A stretch of DNA of 64,000 nt from Sungkyunkwania multivorans. Its GTDB lineage: Bacteria; Bacteroidota; Bacteroidia; Flavobacteriales; Flavobacteriaceae. Location of the stretch: NCBI RefSeq assembly GCF_042675645.1, contig NZ_JBHTJH010000017.1, forward strand, positions 372,001-436,000, read 5' to 3'. Both the position numbers and the translations under genes were made by a program. Below, one piece after another: positions 1 through 8,825 of the stretch. The notes beneath the pieces were generated by a model that searched no databases, was not told the origin of the DNA, and saw only the letters and a list, made by a program, of their open reading frames with translations. Position 1 is the stretch's first letter; each line of letters starts with the position of its first letter.

Positions 1-187
1 CATGCATTAAGGCAAAAGGTATTTTAGCAGGAAAGAATGCCTTTCTGGCCAAGTGTGTCACAACAATGGAATCTTTTCCTCCTGAAAACAATATCACCGG
101 ATTCTGAAACTGCGCATGGACTTCGCGCAATACATAGATCGCTTCCGATTCTAGCTCATCCAAATAATTGAAGTTGTTCTTGCTCAT
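1..187 (-). CDS. cysD: CysD, sulfate adenylyltransferase subunit 2 (N-terminal 62 aa, cut by window edge)
   Basis: This is the start of the small subunit of ATP sulfurylase, which makes adenosine 5'-phosphosulfate from ATP and sulfate. I translated it from the minus strand. It begins MSKNNFNYLDELESEAI, and the PP-loop motif SGGKDS lies at residues 35-40, followed by HLARKAFFPAKIPFALMH, the usual CysD N-terminus. The reading frame stays open to the left edge. The ATG at 185-187 sits about 45 nt below a good -7 element. Next to a polysaccharide locus it could supply sulfate for polysaccharide sulfation or for cysteine synthesis. The sequence here cannot separate these; the genes beyond the edge (cysN, cysC, cysQ, sulfotransferases or reductases) would. 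Confidence 0.85.
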   Translation of the reverse strand, partial: MSKNNFNYLDELESEAIYVLREVHAQFQNPVILFSGGKDSIVVTHLARKAFFPAKIPFALMH

Positions 188-232
188 CACTTCCTAACAT
201 TTAACCGTCATGCGGTAATTTTTAATATTCTA

Positions 233-240
233 CAAAGTTA
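233..240 (-). promoter_or_regulatory. -7 element of the cysD promoter
   Basis: On the minus strand the sequence TAACTTTG matches the Bacteroidota -7 consensus TAnnTTTG. It lies 45 nt upstream of the cysD ATG. No clear TTG is seen at the -33 spacing. The rest of the 188-413 gap between cysD and rfbD holds no gene that I can see. Confidence 0.5.
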
Positions 241-413
241 GTAGATTTTATAGATTATTGGTTCTCGCGGTGATTTTTTTTAAAATTTTTATGGGATTAT
301 AAAAACACCTGGGATTCCTTTAAGGAAATGATACGGTAGTGGTTATTTCTCTACTCTAACCCATGGCTTTAGCATCTATTCTTCGCTGTAGATACCTGCG
401 ATAGAAATGTTAT

Positions 414-1268
414 TTAGGACAATAAGGGCAACATTTTGGCAAGGCTTTCAGTCCATTTGGGTATTTTAAACTCAAAGGTGCTTTCAAATTTGGAACTGTC
501 CAATGCCGAATAATTAGAGCGCTTAGCCGCGGTTGGAAACAACTCTGAAGAAATCGGAGAAACCTTCACATCCATCTTTTTTAGTCGAAAGATCTCCACT
601 GCAAAATGATACCACGTGGTTACTCCCTTGTTACAAAAATGAAAGATGCCATAAGAATCAGAACCTGAATTGATCATCTTGGCTATCGCCTTGGCCAAGT
701 CTGGTGCGTAGGTCGGTGAGCCATGTTGGTCGTTCACGACCTTTAGCGATTCGCGTTCCTTTCCAAGCCTCAGCATCGTCTTCACAAAGTTGTGTCCAAA
801 CTCACTGTAGAGCCAAGAGGTTCGAATGATAAAATATTTCTCCAAGGTCTCTTTTACGATACGCTCTCCTTCGAGCTTGGTCTTCCCATAAAAGTTGACC
901 GCAGAAACCTTATCTTCTTCTATATATGGCGTGTCTTTGCTTCCATCGAATACATAATCGGTGGAAATATGAATTAAAGTCGAGCCATTATCCTTACAAG
1001 CTTCGGCAAGGTTTTTTACGCCGGTCTCATTTATGGCACGTGCCTGTTCTTTTTTGGTCTCGGCAAGATCCACTGCAGTAAACGCCGCACAGTTGATGCA
1101 ATAATCTGGTCTTATTTCATCAAAAATATTTGTGACATCTTCCTGCTGCGTAATGTCCAATGAGTTGCTATCGAAAAAATGAAGCGCAACATCGGTAAAC
1201 TCGGACCTTATTTTTTTGATGCTTTGCCCTAATTGTCCTTTGGCCCCAGTGATCAATACCGACTTCAT
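414..1268 (-). CDS. rfbD: dTDP-4-dehydrorhamnose reductase RfbD (RmlD)
   Basis: This is the last step of dTDP-L-rhamnose synthesis: NAD(P)H-dependent reduction of dTDP-4-dehydro-L-rhamnose. The protein has 284 aa, close to the family norm. It has the N-terminal Rossmann motif GAKGQLGQ (about residues 8-15), STDYVFDG near residue 105, and the SDR catalytic pair in YGKTKLEGE (about residues 127-135). Its ATG overlaps the rfbC stop by 4 nt, which suggests translational coupling at the 3' end of the rfbBACD run. It is probably the last gene of the polysaccharide operon, because cysD has its own promoter. Confidence 0.93.
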   Translation of the reverse strand: MKSVLITGAKGQLGQSIKKIRSEFTDVALHFFDSNSLDITQQEDVTNIFDEIRPDYCINCAAFTAVDLAETKKEQARAINETGVKNLAEACKDNGSTLIHISTDYVFDGSKDTPYIEEDKVSAVNFYGKTKLEGERIVKETLEKYFIIRTSWLYSEFGHNFVKTMLRLGKERESLKVVNDQHGSPTYAPDLAKAIAKMINSGSDSYGIFHFCNKGVTTWYHFAVEIFRLKKMDVKVSPISSELFPTAAKRSNYSALDSSKFESTFEFKIPKWTESLAKMLPLLS

Positions 1269-1810
1269 ATTTCAATGTCTTTGAAACGGGGAAGTTGTAG
1301 GTCCTTTTCGGAAAGTACTGGCCGGCCGTTTAATTGCCAGTCGATGGCCAGCTCTGGGTCATTGTAGATGATGCCCGATTCAGCTTCTTTATGATAGTAA
1401 TTGTCACATTTGTATTGAACGATCGCTTCCTTTGAAAGCGTATAAAATCCATGAGCAAATCCTTTGGGTACAAATAACTGTTTACGGTTTTCTGAGGTCA
1501 ATATTTCTGAAAAGTACTGCCCAAAAGTTGGGGAGTTCTTTCTACAATCAACGACAACGTCCAAAACCTTTCCATAGACCGCCCTTACCAACTTTGCCTG
1601 TGCATACTCGCCTTTTTGAAAATGAAGTCCGCGCAGCACTCCTTCGGTAGAATAGGATTCATTGTCCTGAACAAAATCGACCTTATATCCTGTCGCCTTC
1701 TCAAAGCGATTCTGATGATACGATTCTGAGAACCATCCACGATTATCTTTGAATACTTTCGTCGTTAATACGAAACATCCTTCAAGTTGTGTATGCACGA
1801 TGTCTAACAT
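1265..1810 (-). CDS. rfbC: dTDP-4-dehydrorhamnose 3,5-epimerase RfbC (RmlC)
   Basis: This cupin-fold epimerase acts on carbons 3 and 5 of dTDP-4-dehydro-6-deoxyglucose. It is 181 aa, a typical length. Family signatures are FKDNRGWFSESY near the N-terminus, VQDNESYS followed by GVLRGLHFQ (the catalytic His is in RGLHFQ), then GKVLDVVVDCRKNSPTFG and FVPKGFAHGFYTLS. The start codon shares a base with the rfbA stop, and the 3' end overlaps rfbD by 4 nt, so the genes are translationally linked. Confidence 0.95.
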   Translation of the reverse strand: MLDIVHTQLEGCFVLTTKVFKDNRGWFSESYHQNRFEKATGYKVDFVQDNESYSTEGVLRGLHFQKGEYAQAKLVRAVYGKVLDVVVDCRKNSPTFGQYFSEILTSENRKQLFVPKGFAHGFYTLSKEAIVQYKCDNYYHKEAESGIIYNDPELAIDWQLNGRPVLSEKDLQLPRFKDIEI

Positions 1811-2670
1811 TATGAGATCAATTGCAGTAAATAGTTTCCATAGCCGCTTTTTATCAATGGTTGAGCTATTCTCTCAAGCTGCTCAGCATTGATATATCCC
1901 ATTTGATAGGCAGCTTCTTCAATAGATCCGATCTTAAGTCCCTGCCGCTCCTCGATGACCTGTACAAACTGTGAGGCCTGCATCAGCGAATTGAAAGTTC
2001 CTGTATCCAACCATGCTGTCCCTTTATCTAGAACACTAACGCTGAGCGCCCCTCGTTCTAAATACGTTTTGTTAATGTCTGTTATTTCTAATTCTCCTCG
2101 TGGGCTCGGCTTGATATTCTTTGCGATCTCCACCACACTATTGTCATAAAAATAGATGCCAGGAACTGCGTAATTTGATTTTGGATCTTGCGGTTTTTCT
2201 TCGATTGAAATAGCTTTCATCTCCTTATCAAATTCTACCACCCCATAACGTTCAGGGTCCTGTACGTGATATGCATAAATGATACCCCCATCGGGATCAT
2301 TATTGCTCTGTAGAAGCTTGTCCAAGCCCGACCCATAGAAAATATTATCTCCAAGGATCAATGCTACCTTGTCATCCTTGATAAAGGTTTCTCCAATGAT
2401 GAATGCTTCGGCGAGTCCGTTAGGATGTTCTTGCACAGCGTATTGAAAATCGCATCCCAATTGCTTTCCATCACCTAGTAGCTTTTGAAACAGTGATGCA
2501 TCATGAGGCGTGGTAATGATCAAGATCTCTTTGATGCCAGCCATCATTAAGGTCGCCAGCGGATAATATATCATTGGTTTGTCGTAGATCGGCATCAACT
2601 GCTTGCTCACCGCCAAGGTAAGTGGGTGCAAGCGTGTGCCAGAGCCTCCTGCTAAAATGATTCCTTTCAT
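1810..2670 (-). CDS. rfbA: glucose-1-phosphate thymidylyltransferase RfbA (RmlA)
   Basis: This enzyme makes dTDP-glucose from glucose-1-phosphate and dTTP, the committed step to dTDP-rhamnose. It is 286 aa, the usual size. The nucleotidyltransferase signature GGSGTRLHPLT is at residues 8-18, followed by SKQLMPIYDKPMIYYP, then LILGDNIFYG and the metal/sugar site GTAWLDTGTF. The C-terminal helices match the allosteric dTDP-rhamnose feedback region known in the family. It sits 26 nt after rfbB in the operon order B-A-C-D. Confidence 0.95.
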   Translation of the reverse strand: MKGIILAGGSGTRLHPLTLAVSKQLMPIYDKPMIYYPLATLMMAGIKEILIITTPHDASLFQKLLGDGKQLGCDFQYAVQEHPNGLAEAFIIGETFIKDDKVALILGDNIFYGSGLDKLLQSNNDPDGGIIYAYHVQDPERYGVVEFDKEMKAISIEEKPQDPKSNYAVPGIYFYDNSVVEIAKNIKPSPRGELEITDINKTYLERGALSVSVLDKGTAWLDTGTFNSLMQASQFVQVIEERQGLKIGSIEEAAYQMGYINAEQLERIAQPLIKSGYGNYLLQLIS

Positions 2671-2696
2671 TTTGAAAATATTTGAAGGGCCAGTTC

Positions 2697-3710
2697 TTAT
2701 TTACTCAGATACCAAGATACGGTTTTTTCGATTCCAGATTCAAAGTTCTCCGCCGCTTCCCATCCCAATTCGTTCTCGATCTTAGATGCGTCGATCGCAT
2801 ATCTAAAATCATGTCCTGGCCTATCCTTTACAAACGTGATCAGCTCTTTGTAGCTTCCCAAAAGGTGAGGAGGTCGTAATCGGTCCAAGATATCACAAAT
2901 TGTATTGGCGATATACAAATTATTACGTTCATTTCTACCACCAATATTATAAGTTTCACCACTTGTTCCCTTCTCAAATGCTAGCTGAATTCCTTTACAA
3001 TGATCTTCGACGTATAGCCAATCTCGCACGTTTTGACCGTCTCCATATATTGGAATGGGCTCATTGGACAATGCTTTTCTAATGATGGTGGGTATTAACT
3101 TTTCCTTATGTTGGCGAGGGCCGTAGTTATTGCTACAATTGGTGGTAACCACATTCATTCCGTAGGTATGAAAATAGCTTCTTACCAACATATCTGAAGA
3201 TGCTTTAGAGGCGCTGTAGGGGCTATTGGGAGCATACGGTGTCTCTTCGGTAAAAAGCCCCGTTTTTCCGAGTGTCCCATAGACCTCGTCTGTAGAAATA
3301 TGAAGGAAGCGCGCATTTTCATAAGGCGCTTTGACCATATTTGGCCCATCCATCCAATGCATGTATGCGGCATGAAGGAGGTTGAAGGTTCCTACAACAT
3401 TGGTCTGGACAAAGATGCCAGGGGTTTCGATCGAATTGTCTACATGCGATTCTGCGGCAAAATGAATGACTCCATCAAAATTATATTTTTCGAACAGTGA
3501 GTTAAGCAATGCCTTATCACAAATATCCCCTTGAACAAAATGATAGTTGGGTTCATTTTGAATCGATTTAAGGTTGGAAAGGTCTCCTGCATAGGTAAGA
3601 AGGTCCAAATTGACGATCGTTGTACTAGAATCGTTCTTTAATTGATGTATGATATAATTCGAACCAATAAACCCAGCACCTCCTGTTATTAATAGTTTTT
3701 TATTCTTCAT
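2697..3710 (-). CDS. rfbB: dTDP-glucose 4,6-dehydratase RfbB (RmlB)
   Basis: This NAD-dependent SDR enzyme converts dTDP-glucose to dTDP-4-dehydro-6-deoxyglucose. It is 337 aa, at the short end of the family. Motifs are the Rossmann GGAGFIGSNY (residues 10-19), HFAAESHVDNSI, STDEVYGTLG with the catalytic Asp-Glu pair, YSASKASSDMLVRSY (YxxxK), NCSNNYGPRQ and GDGQNVRDWLYVEDHC. The start overlaps the end of tviC by 11 nt. It begins the dTDP-rhamnose block inside the wider operon. Confidence 0.95.
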   Translation of the reverse strand: MKNKKLLITGGAGFIGSNYIIHQLKNDSSTTIVNLDLLTYAGDLSNLKSIQNEPNYHFVQGDICDKALLNSLFEKYNFDGVIHFAAESHVDNSIETPGIFVQTNVVGTFNLLHAAYMHWMDGPNMVKAPYENARFLHISTDEVYGTLGKTGLFTEETPYAPNSPYSASKASSDMLVRSYFHTYGMNVVTTNCSNNYGPRQHKEKLIPTIIRKALSNEPIPIYGDGQNVRDWLYVEDHCKGIQLAFEKGTSGETYNIGGRNERNNLYIANTICDILDRLRPPHLLGSYKELITFVKDRPGHDFRYAIDASKIENELGWEAAENFESGIEKTVSWYLSK

Positions 3711-4710
3711 TTTTTACCTCCCTGTTTTCTACGAACCAAGCGACGGTTCGCTTTAGCCCCTCTTCAAAAAAAACTTCCGGACGATAACCTAGCAATTCTT
3801 TTGCCTTAGAGATATCAGCCAATGAATGCCTAACATCCCCTTCCCGTTCTGGCCCGTTTTCAAATAGAATACTTTCTATTTTTTGGTCATATGTAGAGAG
3901 GTATTCTTTTGTAAGAGCAGCCAACTCATTCAAACTCGTATTCTCTCCACAAGCTACATTGTAAACGGTATTGATGGCTTCTGGATTTTTGGTCATCACC
4001 GCAAGTTGATTGATCTGTATCACGTTATCGACATGGGTAAAATCTCTAGAATGTGAGCCATCGCCATTGATGATGGGCGATTCGTGCTTCAGCAATTTGC
4101 CGATAAATCTTGGGATAACGGCCGCATAGGCTCCGTCTGGATCTTGTCGTCGCCCAAAAACATTGAAGTAGCGAAGTCCTATGGTTTCTATTCCGTAGAC
4201 TTTAGAAAACACTTTCGCATACAATTCGTTTACATACTTTGTCACCGCATAAGGTGAAAGAGGGGCACCTATGGTATCCTCAAGCTTGGGCAATCCTGGA
4301 TGGTCTCCGTACGTTGAAGAACTGGCGGCATATACAAATCGTTTCACCGGCTCATCTTTGGCGGCGACCAACATATTTAAAAAGCCTGTGACATTTGCTT
4401 CATTGGAAGTGACCGGATCGTTTATAGATCTCGGAACTGACCCTAAAGCTGCCTGATGCAACACATAGTCGACACCTGCCACTGCCTTCCTACAAGTATC
4501 CATGTCGGCAATATCTCCTTCGATCAGATGAAACTTTTCATTATGAACAAATCGTTGAATATTGATTCTTTTTCCTGTGGAGAAATTGTCTAGACAAACA
4601 ACGGTGTTTTGCTGTTGAAGTAGCCTTTCAATCAGATTAGAACCAATAAATCCAGCACCTCCAGTAACGAGTACTTTAGCATTGGTGATGATTCGTTCGT
4701 TATCGATCAT
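3700..4710 (-). CDS. tviC: SDR-family UDP-N-acetylglucosamine 4-epimerase (TviC/WbpP type)
   Basis: This probably interconverts UDP-GlcNAc and UDP-GalNAc, or the matching uronates. Motifs are GGAGFIGSNLIERLL (residues 16-30), HQAALGSVPRSI, AASSSTYGDHPGLPK, the catalytic YAVTK, NVFGRRQDPDGAYAAVIP and GDGSHSRDFTHVDNV. The runs LHQAALGSVPRS and SSTYGDHP closely resemble TviC of the Vi antigen and WbpP of Pseudomonas O6, which are always paired with a TviB/WbpO dehydrogenase, as here. The 4-nt overlap with the upstream dehydrogenase supports coupled expression. The substrate is inferred from family resemblance. Confidence 0.85.
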   Translation of the reverse strand: MIDNERIITNAKVLVTGGAGFIGSNLIERLLQQQNTVVCLDNFSTGKRINIQRFVHNEKFHLIEGDIADMDTCRKAVAGVDYVLHQAALGSVPRSINDPVTSNEANVTGFLNMLVAAKDEPVKRFVYAASSSTYGDHPGLPKLEDTIGAPLSPYAVTKYVNELYAKVFSKVYGIETIGLRYFNVFGRRQDPDGAYAAVIPRFIGKLLKHESPIINGDGSHSRDFTHVDNVIQINQLAVMTKNPEAINTVYNVACGENTSLNELAALTKEYLSTYDQKIESILFENGPEREGDVRHSLADISKAKELLGYRPEVFFEEGLKRTVAWFVENREVKNEE

Positions 4711-5975
4711 AATCGCTCTGTGACTAACTCTTTATTCAGAAAGTTCTTAACATCAAATATCGCCCTTCCATTCGAGGAATGTTCTTTCCAATCGATGGTC
4801 TTAAATTGCTTGTGTGCGACAGCCAAAACAATGGCCTTGCTCTTGTCGGATATGGATTTCTTTAATTCTAATTTATATACCTCAAGCACCTCTTCATCAC
4901 TAGCGTTAGGATCGATAACCTCGACCTCAACACCAAATGTTCTCAGTTCATCGATGACATCTATCACTTTTGAATTTCGAATATCTGGGCAATTTTCCTT
5001 AAAGGTGATGCCAAGAACGGAGACCGTGGTCCCTTTGATTGGAATATCGTTTTTCACCATCATTTTTATGACCCGCTGCGCAATGTGCGCACCCATATTG
5101 TCGTTGATGCGTCTTCCGGCGAGAATGACCTCGGGATGATATCCAACACTTTCTGCTTTGTGCGTCAAATAGTAAGGGTCTACGCCAATGCAATGTCCAC
5201 CAACCAGGCCTGGCGTAAATTTTAAAAAGTTCCATTTGGTCCCAGCAGCTGCCAACACTTCGTGGGTGTCGATGCCAAGCTTCTCGAAGATGACCGCCAA
5301 TTCGTTTACGAAAGCAATGTTTACGTCTCGCTGTGCATTTTCGATCACTTTTGCCGCTTCCGCCACTTTAATCGAAGATGCCTTGTGTGTCCCAGCTTTG
5401 ATGATCGATGCGTACAGATCGTTCACTATGGTGGCGATCTCTGGTGTGCTCCCTGAGGTCACCTTGACAATGTCGGACACCCTGTGAACCTTGTCGCCAG
5501 GATTGATTCTTTCTGGGGAGTAACCGCAAAAGAAATCTTTGTTGTATTCTAGCGTACTTTCACGTTCCAAGATTGGGACACATACCTCTTCGGTGCATCC
5601 GGGATAAACGGTTGATTCGAAGATGACAATATTATCTTTGGTTAGAACTTTTGCAACAGCCGAGCAGGCCTTTCTTAACGGTGTCAGATCAGGATTGTTG
5701 GCATTGTCTATAGGAGTGGGAACCGTAACGATATAGATGTTTGCTTCCGATATCTCATTAAGTGCTGCTGTGAACGTAAGTGAACTTGCTTTATCAAATT
5801 CTTCCACACTGATCTCTCCGGTATTATCTTCTCTTTTGCGTAGTTCCGAAACTCTGGTTTCATTGATGTCAAAACCGATGACCTCAAAACCGTTGGCCGC
5901 AAACTCTACAGCCAATGGTAAGCCTACATAACCTAGGCCGATGACTGCTATTTTATGATTTTGGGGTCTTTTCAT
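4707..5975 (-). CDS. tviB: UDP-N-acetyl-hexosamine 6-dehydrogenase (TviB/WbpO type)
   Basis: This nucleotide-sugar dehydrogenase oxidises carbon 6 of UDP-GlcNAc or UDP-GalNAc to the uronic acid with two NAD. It is 422 aa and shows the three UDPGDH domains: the NAD site GLGYVGLPLAVEFA (residues 13-26), the central helix with ESTVYPGCTEE, GYSPERINPGD and KVAEAAKVIENAQRD, and the catalytic-Cys segment GLVGGHCIGVDPYYL. The C-terminal UDP-binding domain contains GITFKENCPDIRNSKV. These blocks are close to TviB/WbpO. With TviC it would give UDP-GalNAcA as a precursor for an acidic surface polysaccharide. It lies 14 nt after the wzz-like gene. Confidence 0.88.
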   Translation of the reverse strand: MKRPQNHKIAVIGLGYVGLPLAVEFAANGFEVIGFDINETRVSELRKREDNTGEISVEEFDKASSLTFTAALNEISEANIYIVTVPTPIDNANNPDLTPLRKACSAVAKVLTKDNIVIFESTVYPGCTEEVCVPILERESTLEYNKDFFCGYSPERINPGDKVHRVSDIVKVTSGSTPEIATIVNDLYASIIKAGTHKASSIKVAEAAKVIENAQRDVNIAFVNELAVIFEKLGIDTHEVLAAAGTKWNFLKFTPGLVGGHCIGVDPYYLTHKAESVGYHPEVILAGRRINDNMGAHIAQRVIKMMVKNDIPIKGTTVSVLGITFKENCPDIRNSKVIDVIDELRTFGVEVEVIDPNASDEEVLEVYKLELKKSISDKSKAIVLAVAHKQFKTIDWKEHSSNGRAIFDVKNFLNKELVTERL

Positions 5976-5989
5976 GCCGCATTGGTATT

Positions 5990-7081
5990 TTAGATCGTAG
6001 GCTCGGTTCTTTTAATATTTTCTTCGTATCGCACCAAAAATCTGTTGAGTGAAAAACTCAACAAGATCATGATAAGTAATCCTTCGGCAATGAGAGGCAA
6101 CAGGATCATGTTTCTTTTATGGAGCGGGATTCTAGATTCTCCTATTGTTTGGAATCCAGATACCAGCTCAACGATATTTTCTTTTTCAATTCTTTCAGTA
6201 TTCAGCTCTTTCAATTGATCTCTATACTCTTTCTCCAAATTGAACAGTTGAAGTTCGTTGGTCTTTACAGACTTTTCTGCAAAGGAAATATTGGTCCCAG
6301 CGCCTGGAGCAGCATTCGCAGCCCGCTTCGCTTCCGCACTGAGGACATCCAAATAAACAGCTCTTAGGCTATCCAATTTATCAAGTGCTACCTCAACATC
6401 CTTTATCTTCTCATCGATGTTGTCCAATTCGACCTGTTGTTTTTTAAGGATGAATGGATTTTTGCCAATGATGTCCAGTAAAGGTCCTTGTATTTGCGAA
6501 AAGAGATTTGGGTCTTTAGAGCGAACCCTGATTTCAAATTGACTAGCGCTGTACTTATTCATTTGATCGATATACTGCTCAAATGAAACCAGGCCGATCG
6601 TTATAGAATCCGCTTCCTTTATGAAACGATCATAGGCCATTAAATTATCATTCTCCGTTGCGGGTCCTTTCTCTATTTCGAAGCTTTTGAGGTTTGCTGC
6701 TTGGGTGGAGTCCAATTTCAATAGATTTTTGAGCCCTTCTACATCACCTTGTTGTACCATACGGTCGAGCGTTTCGACATTAGAAAAAAGCTGAACGGTA
6801 CTGCTATAATTAGGAGCGACGAATGCCGAGGAGGTAAATATTCTTTCTCTTGTATCTAAATAATATCCAATCGCGGCAAATATGATTCCGACAATCACAA
6901 ATTTTAGGAAATGCCTTCTAATAACCAATAAAAACCTCAAAAACACATCAAGTATCCATTCAAGCACTTTTCCAATAGCCTTGAAAAGCTTTTCAAAACC
7001 GTTTCCAATCATTGCGAAAAGCTGAACGAGGTCTATCTCCTCACTTTGCTTTTGTGGTAGGTTCTTTTGTTGTTCACTCAT
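5990..7081 (-). CDS. Wzz/GumC-like polysaccharide chain-length determinant protein
   Basis: This 363-aa inner-membrane protein has the layout of polysaccharide co-polymerases. It has a cytoplasmic N-terminus with an amphipathic stretch, TM1 at about residues 59-76, a long periplasmic region rich in charged and helical residues (about 80-325), TM2 at about 327-347, and a short positive tail. No C-terminal tyrosine kinase domain is attached. Such proteins set the chain length of O-antigen or exopolysaccharide made by a Wzy polymerase. It lies between the DUF6909 gene (gap 5 nt) and the sugar-nucleotide genes (gap 14 nt). The usual GumC Pro-rich motif before TM2 is not obvious, so membership is inferred mainly from topology and context. 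Confidence 0.75.
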   Translation of the reverse strand: MSEQQKNLPQKQSEEIDLVQLFAMIGNGFEKLFKAIGKVLEWILDVFLRFLLVIRRHFLKFVIVGIIFAAIGYYLDTRERIFTSSAFVAPNYSSTVQLFSNVETLDRMVQQGDVEGLKNLLKLDSTQAANLKSFEIEKGPATENDNLMAYDRFIKEADSITIGLVSFEQYIDQMNKYSASQFEIRVRSKDPNLFSQIQGPLLDIIGKNPFILKKQQVELDNIDEKIKDVEVALDKLDSLRAVYLDVLSAEAKRAANAAPGAGTNISFAEKSVKTNELQLFNLEKEYRDQLKELNTERIEKENIVELVSGFQTIGESRIPLHKRNMILLPLIAEGLLIMILLSFSLNRFLVRYEENIKRTEPTI

Positions 7082-7086
7082 TACAA

Positions 7087-8778
7087 TTATGAATTAAATA
7101 TTTGCTCTAAAATTTTTTCCGTGATCAAATAAGTTGGGACGACCCCCGTTGTCCCTAAACCTCCAGATGCTAGGGTGCTCCCGGTTTCTAAGGGATTATC
7201 CGATGCGTAATAGGCATATCGCACCTTTACATCTTTACTGATACTTCGTCTGATCTTCGATGCCGATTGTATGGCCTTTTGATAATGAGCTCCTTCCATC
7301 TCCAAACCTACTACATTCCATGTTGATTCGTAGAAGAATTTCAAAATATCCCTATTTTGAAGGGATGTTCCCAATACCGTTATCATTGAACCTTCATATA
7401 CCTTAGGGCCATGTCCTTTAAAATCTGCTTTGCACAATTCGTTCTCAAAGGGATAATTATCTGCTGTGCCCTCAAAAATATGAGCCGATGGAATCATAAT
7501 ATCTCCTTTTCCTCCCTCTAAAATTCCCGCTTTTCCCATTATGGAGATGGAAGCCACCTCTAAGAAAAGTGGAGATTCCAGATCTTGTTTATAGGGTTTC
7601 AAAAACTCATCTATCGTTTCATAAGCTTGCTCCCCGAACGCGTAATCCATCACAAATAGTACTGGCTCCTCTCCTTTTTTGACATTTTTCAAATCGTAGG
7701 TGGTTGCCGCTTCTTTGATCTTGGCCGTATCAAATATTTGGACATTGATATTCGTGCCAGAACTATCCTTTATGTAGGTCATCCCTTGGGCTAAGGCAAC
7801 TTTTTCAACCTTATCTCGTAACTTGCCATTTTCTTCTTTGCTAAGGGTCTCGAAAACTTCCATTCCCTTAGACTCTTTCAGCTCTTTTCCCAATTCCTTG
7901 GCAGCAAATAATGAATTCATGACACTATGCATGTTGGCACTTATAATGTGTATCGGTCGTCCCAACAACTGTTTTTCCTTCAGAACACGTTTGATATTAT
8001 TCGCCCATATCTCTCCATGAAGATGGTGACCAATTCGTTCTCGAAGGACTGGGCTAAACGTGATCGTTCTCTTTTGTCCTTTTACTATTTCATCTAAGGC
8101 CAATTTGCTTAACCAATAAATGACCTTCAAGAATCGTTCAGGGTTCTTTTTGGTAGAGAAGGTGTTGTAAACCCCAAGAATCTCTTCGAAGGTGCGACCC
8201 ATAATGTTGGCCGTATGTGTAATGGCAACCTCTCGTTCTGCCAATGTTAATTTTTGGCCTTTCGTTGCTGCGACCTTTAGCTTCACCCAATCTCTGGTAG
8301 TTTCACCATCTTCATTGATCAACACGCGATTAGCAAGCTTGTGAGATTCGACAAACAAGAATGTTAGGTGTGTGAGAATATCATAAATATCAGAACGCCC
8401 CCTGGTGATCTCAATATTCATCTGTTCATCGTCAATTCGATAACAGTTTCGTCGTCTTTTGGGCGGGATGATCGTTTCAAAATGTGACTTAGAATATCCT
8501 TCATCTGAAGTGAGATTGATAAAGCGACATTGTTCTATGCCCATGGGCAGTCGGTCCAGCACATACATCAATCCATTCAATTCTGCCTTTTCCTCGGCGA
8601 TGGAACCATATATCTCGGGGCGCAATTGTAACAGTGCATTACGGAGCGTTTCTCCCGAAACCCCCATCGGCTTGTAAAAACCTCTATTGAACAAATGTCT
8701 CATAGTTATGTACATTCGCTCAATGGCGTTAGAGGATTCTTGTGCTCTCGTTCTGCTCTGTGACTTTATGCTACTCAT
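7087..8778 (-). CDS. DUF6909 family protein with nucleoside-phosphorylase-like C-terminus
   Basis: This 563-aa soluble protein is of unknown function and I recognise it as a Bacteroidota-specific family. The N-terminal half (about 1-260) is helical and charged, with no motif I know. The C-terminal half resembles the purine nucleoside phosphorylase/MTAN fold: GDIMIPSAHIFEG near residue 432, GSMITVLGTSLQNRDIL, the ribose-site motif EMEGA at 493-497, and YYASDNPL at 523-530 where the catalytic Asp of that superfamily lies. It begins a run into wzz, tviB, tviC and rfbBACD, driven by a good promoter just upstream. The functional link to polysaccharide is context only. A nucleosidase-like activity is inference. 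Confidence 0.7.
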   Translation of the reverse strand: MSSIKSQSRTRAQESSNAIERMYITMRHLFNRGFYKPMGVSGETLRNALLQLRPEIYGSIAEEKAELNGLMYVLDRLPMGIEQCRFINLTSDEGYSKSHFETIIPPKRRRNCYRIDDEQMNIEITRGRSDIYDILTHLTFLFVESHKLANRVLINEDGETTRDWVKLKVAATKGQKLTLAEREVAITHTANIMGRTFEEILGVYNTFSTKKNPERFLKVIYWLSKLALDEIVKGQKRTITFSPVLRERIGHHLHGEIWANNIKRVLKEKQLLGRPIHIISANMHSVMNSLFAAKELGKELKESKGMEVFETLSKEENGKLRDKVEKVALAQGMTYIKDSSGTNINVQIFDTAKIKEAATTYDLKNVKKGEEPVLFVMDYAFGEQAYETIDEFLKPYKQDLESPLFLEVASISIMGKAGILEGGKGDIMIPSAHIFEGTADNYPFENELCKADFKGHGPKVYEGSMITVLGTSLQNRDILKFFYESTWNVVGLEMEGAHYQKAIQSASKIRRSISKDVKVRYAYYASDNPLETGSTLASGGLGTTGVVPTYLITEKILEQIFNS

Positions 8779-8795
8779 AGATTTTTATAAGTTGA

Positions 8796-8823
8796 CAAAG
8801 ATACAATGATTTTGTTAACCCAA
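8796..8823 (-). promoter_or_regulatory. Promoter of the DUF6909-wzz-tviBC-rfb operon
   Basis: On the minus strand TATCTTTG (8796-8803) matches TAnnTTTG, and a TTG lies 17 nt upstream (8821-8823), the Bacteroidota -33/-7 arrangement. The -33 element lies beside the stop codon of the GH3 gene, so the polysaccharide run has its own promoter with no separate intergenic space. Confidence 0.65.
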
Positions 8824-8825
8824 TC

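Noticed and set aside
605..625. CACGTG palindrome in rfbD resembling parS
   Set aside because: Only the central ACCACGTGGT matches; the outer parS bases do not. It is explained by codons.
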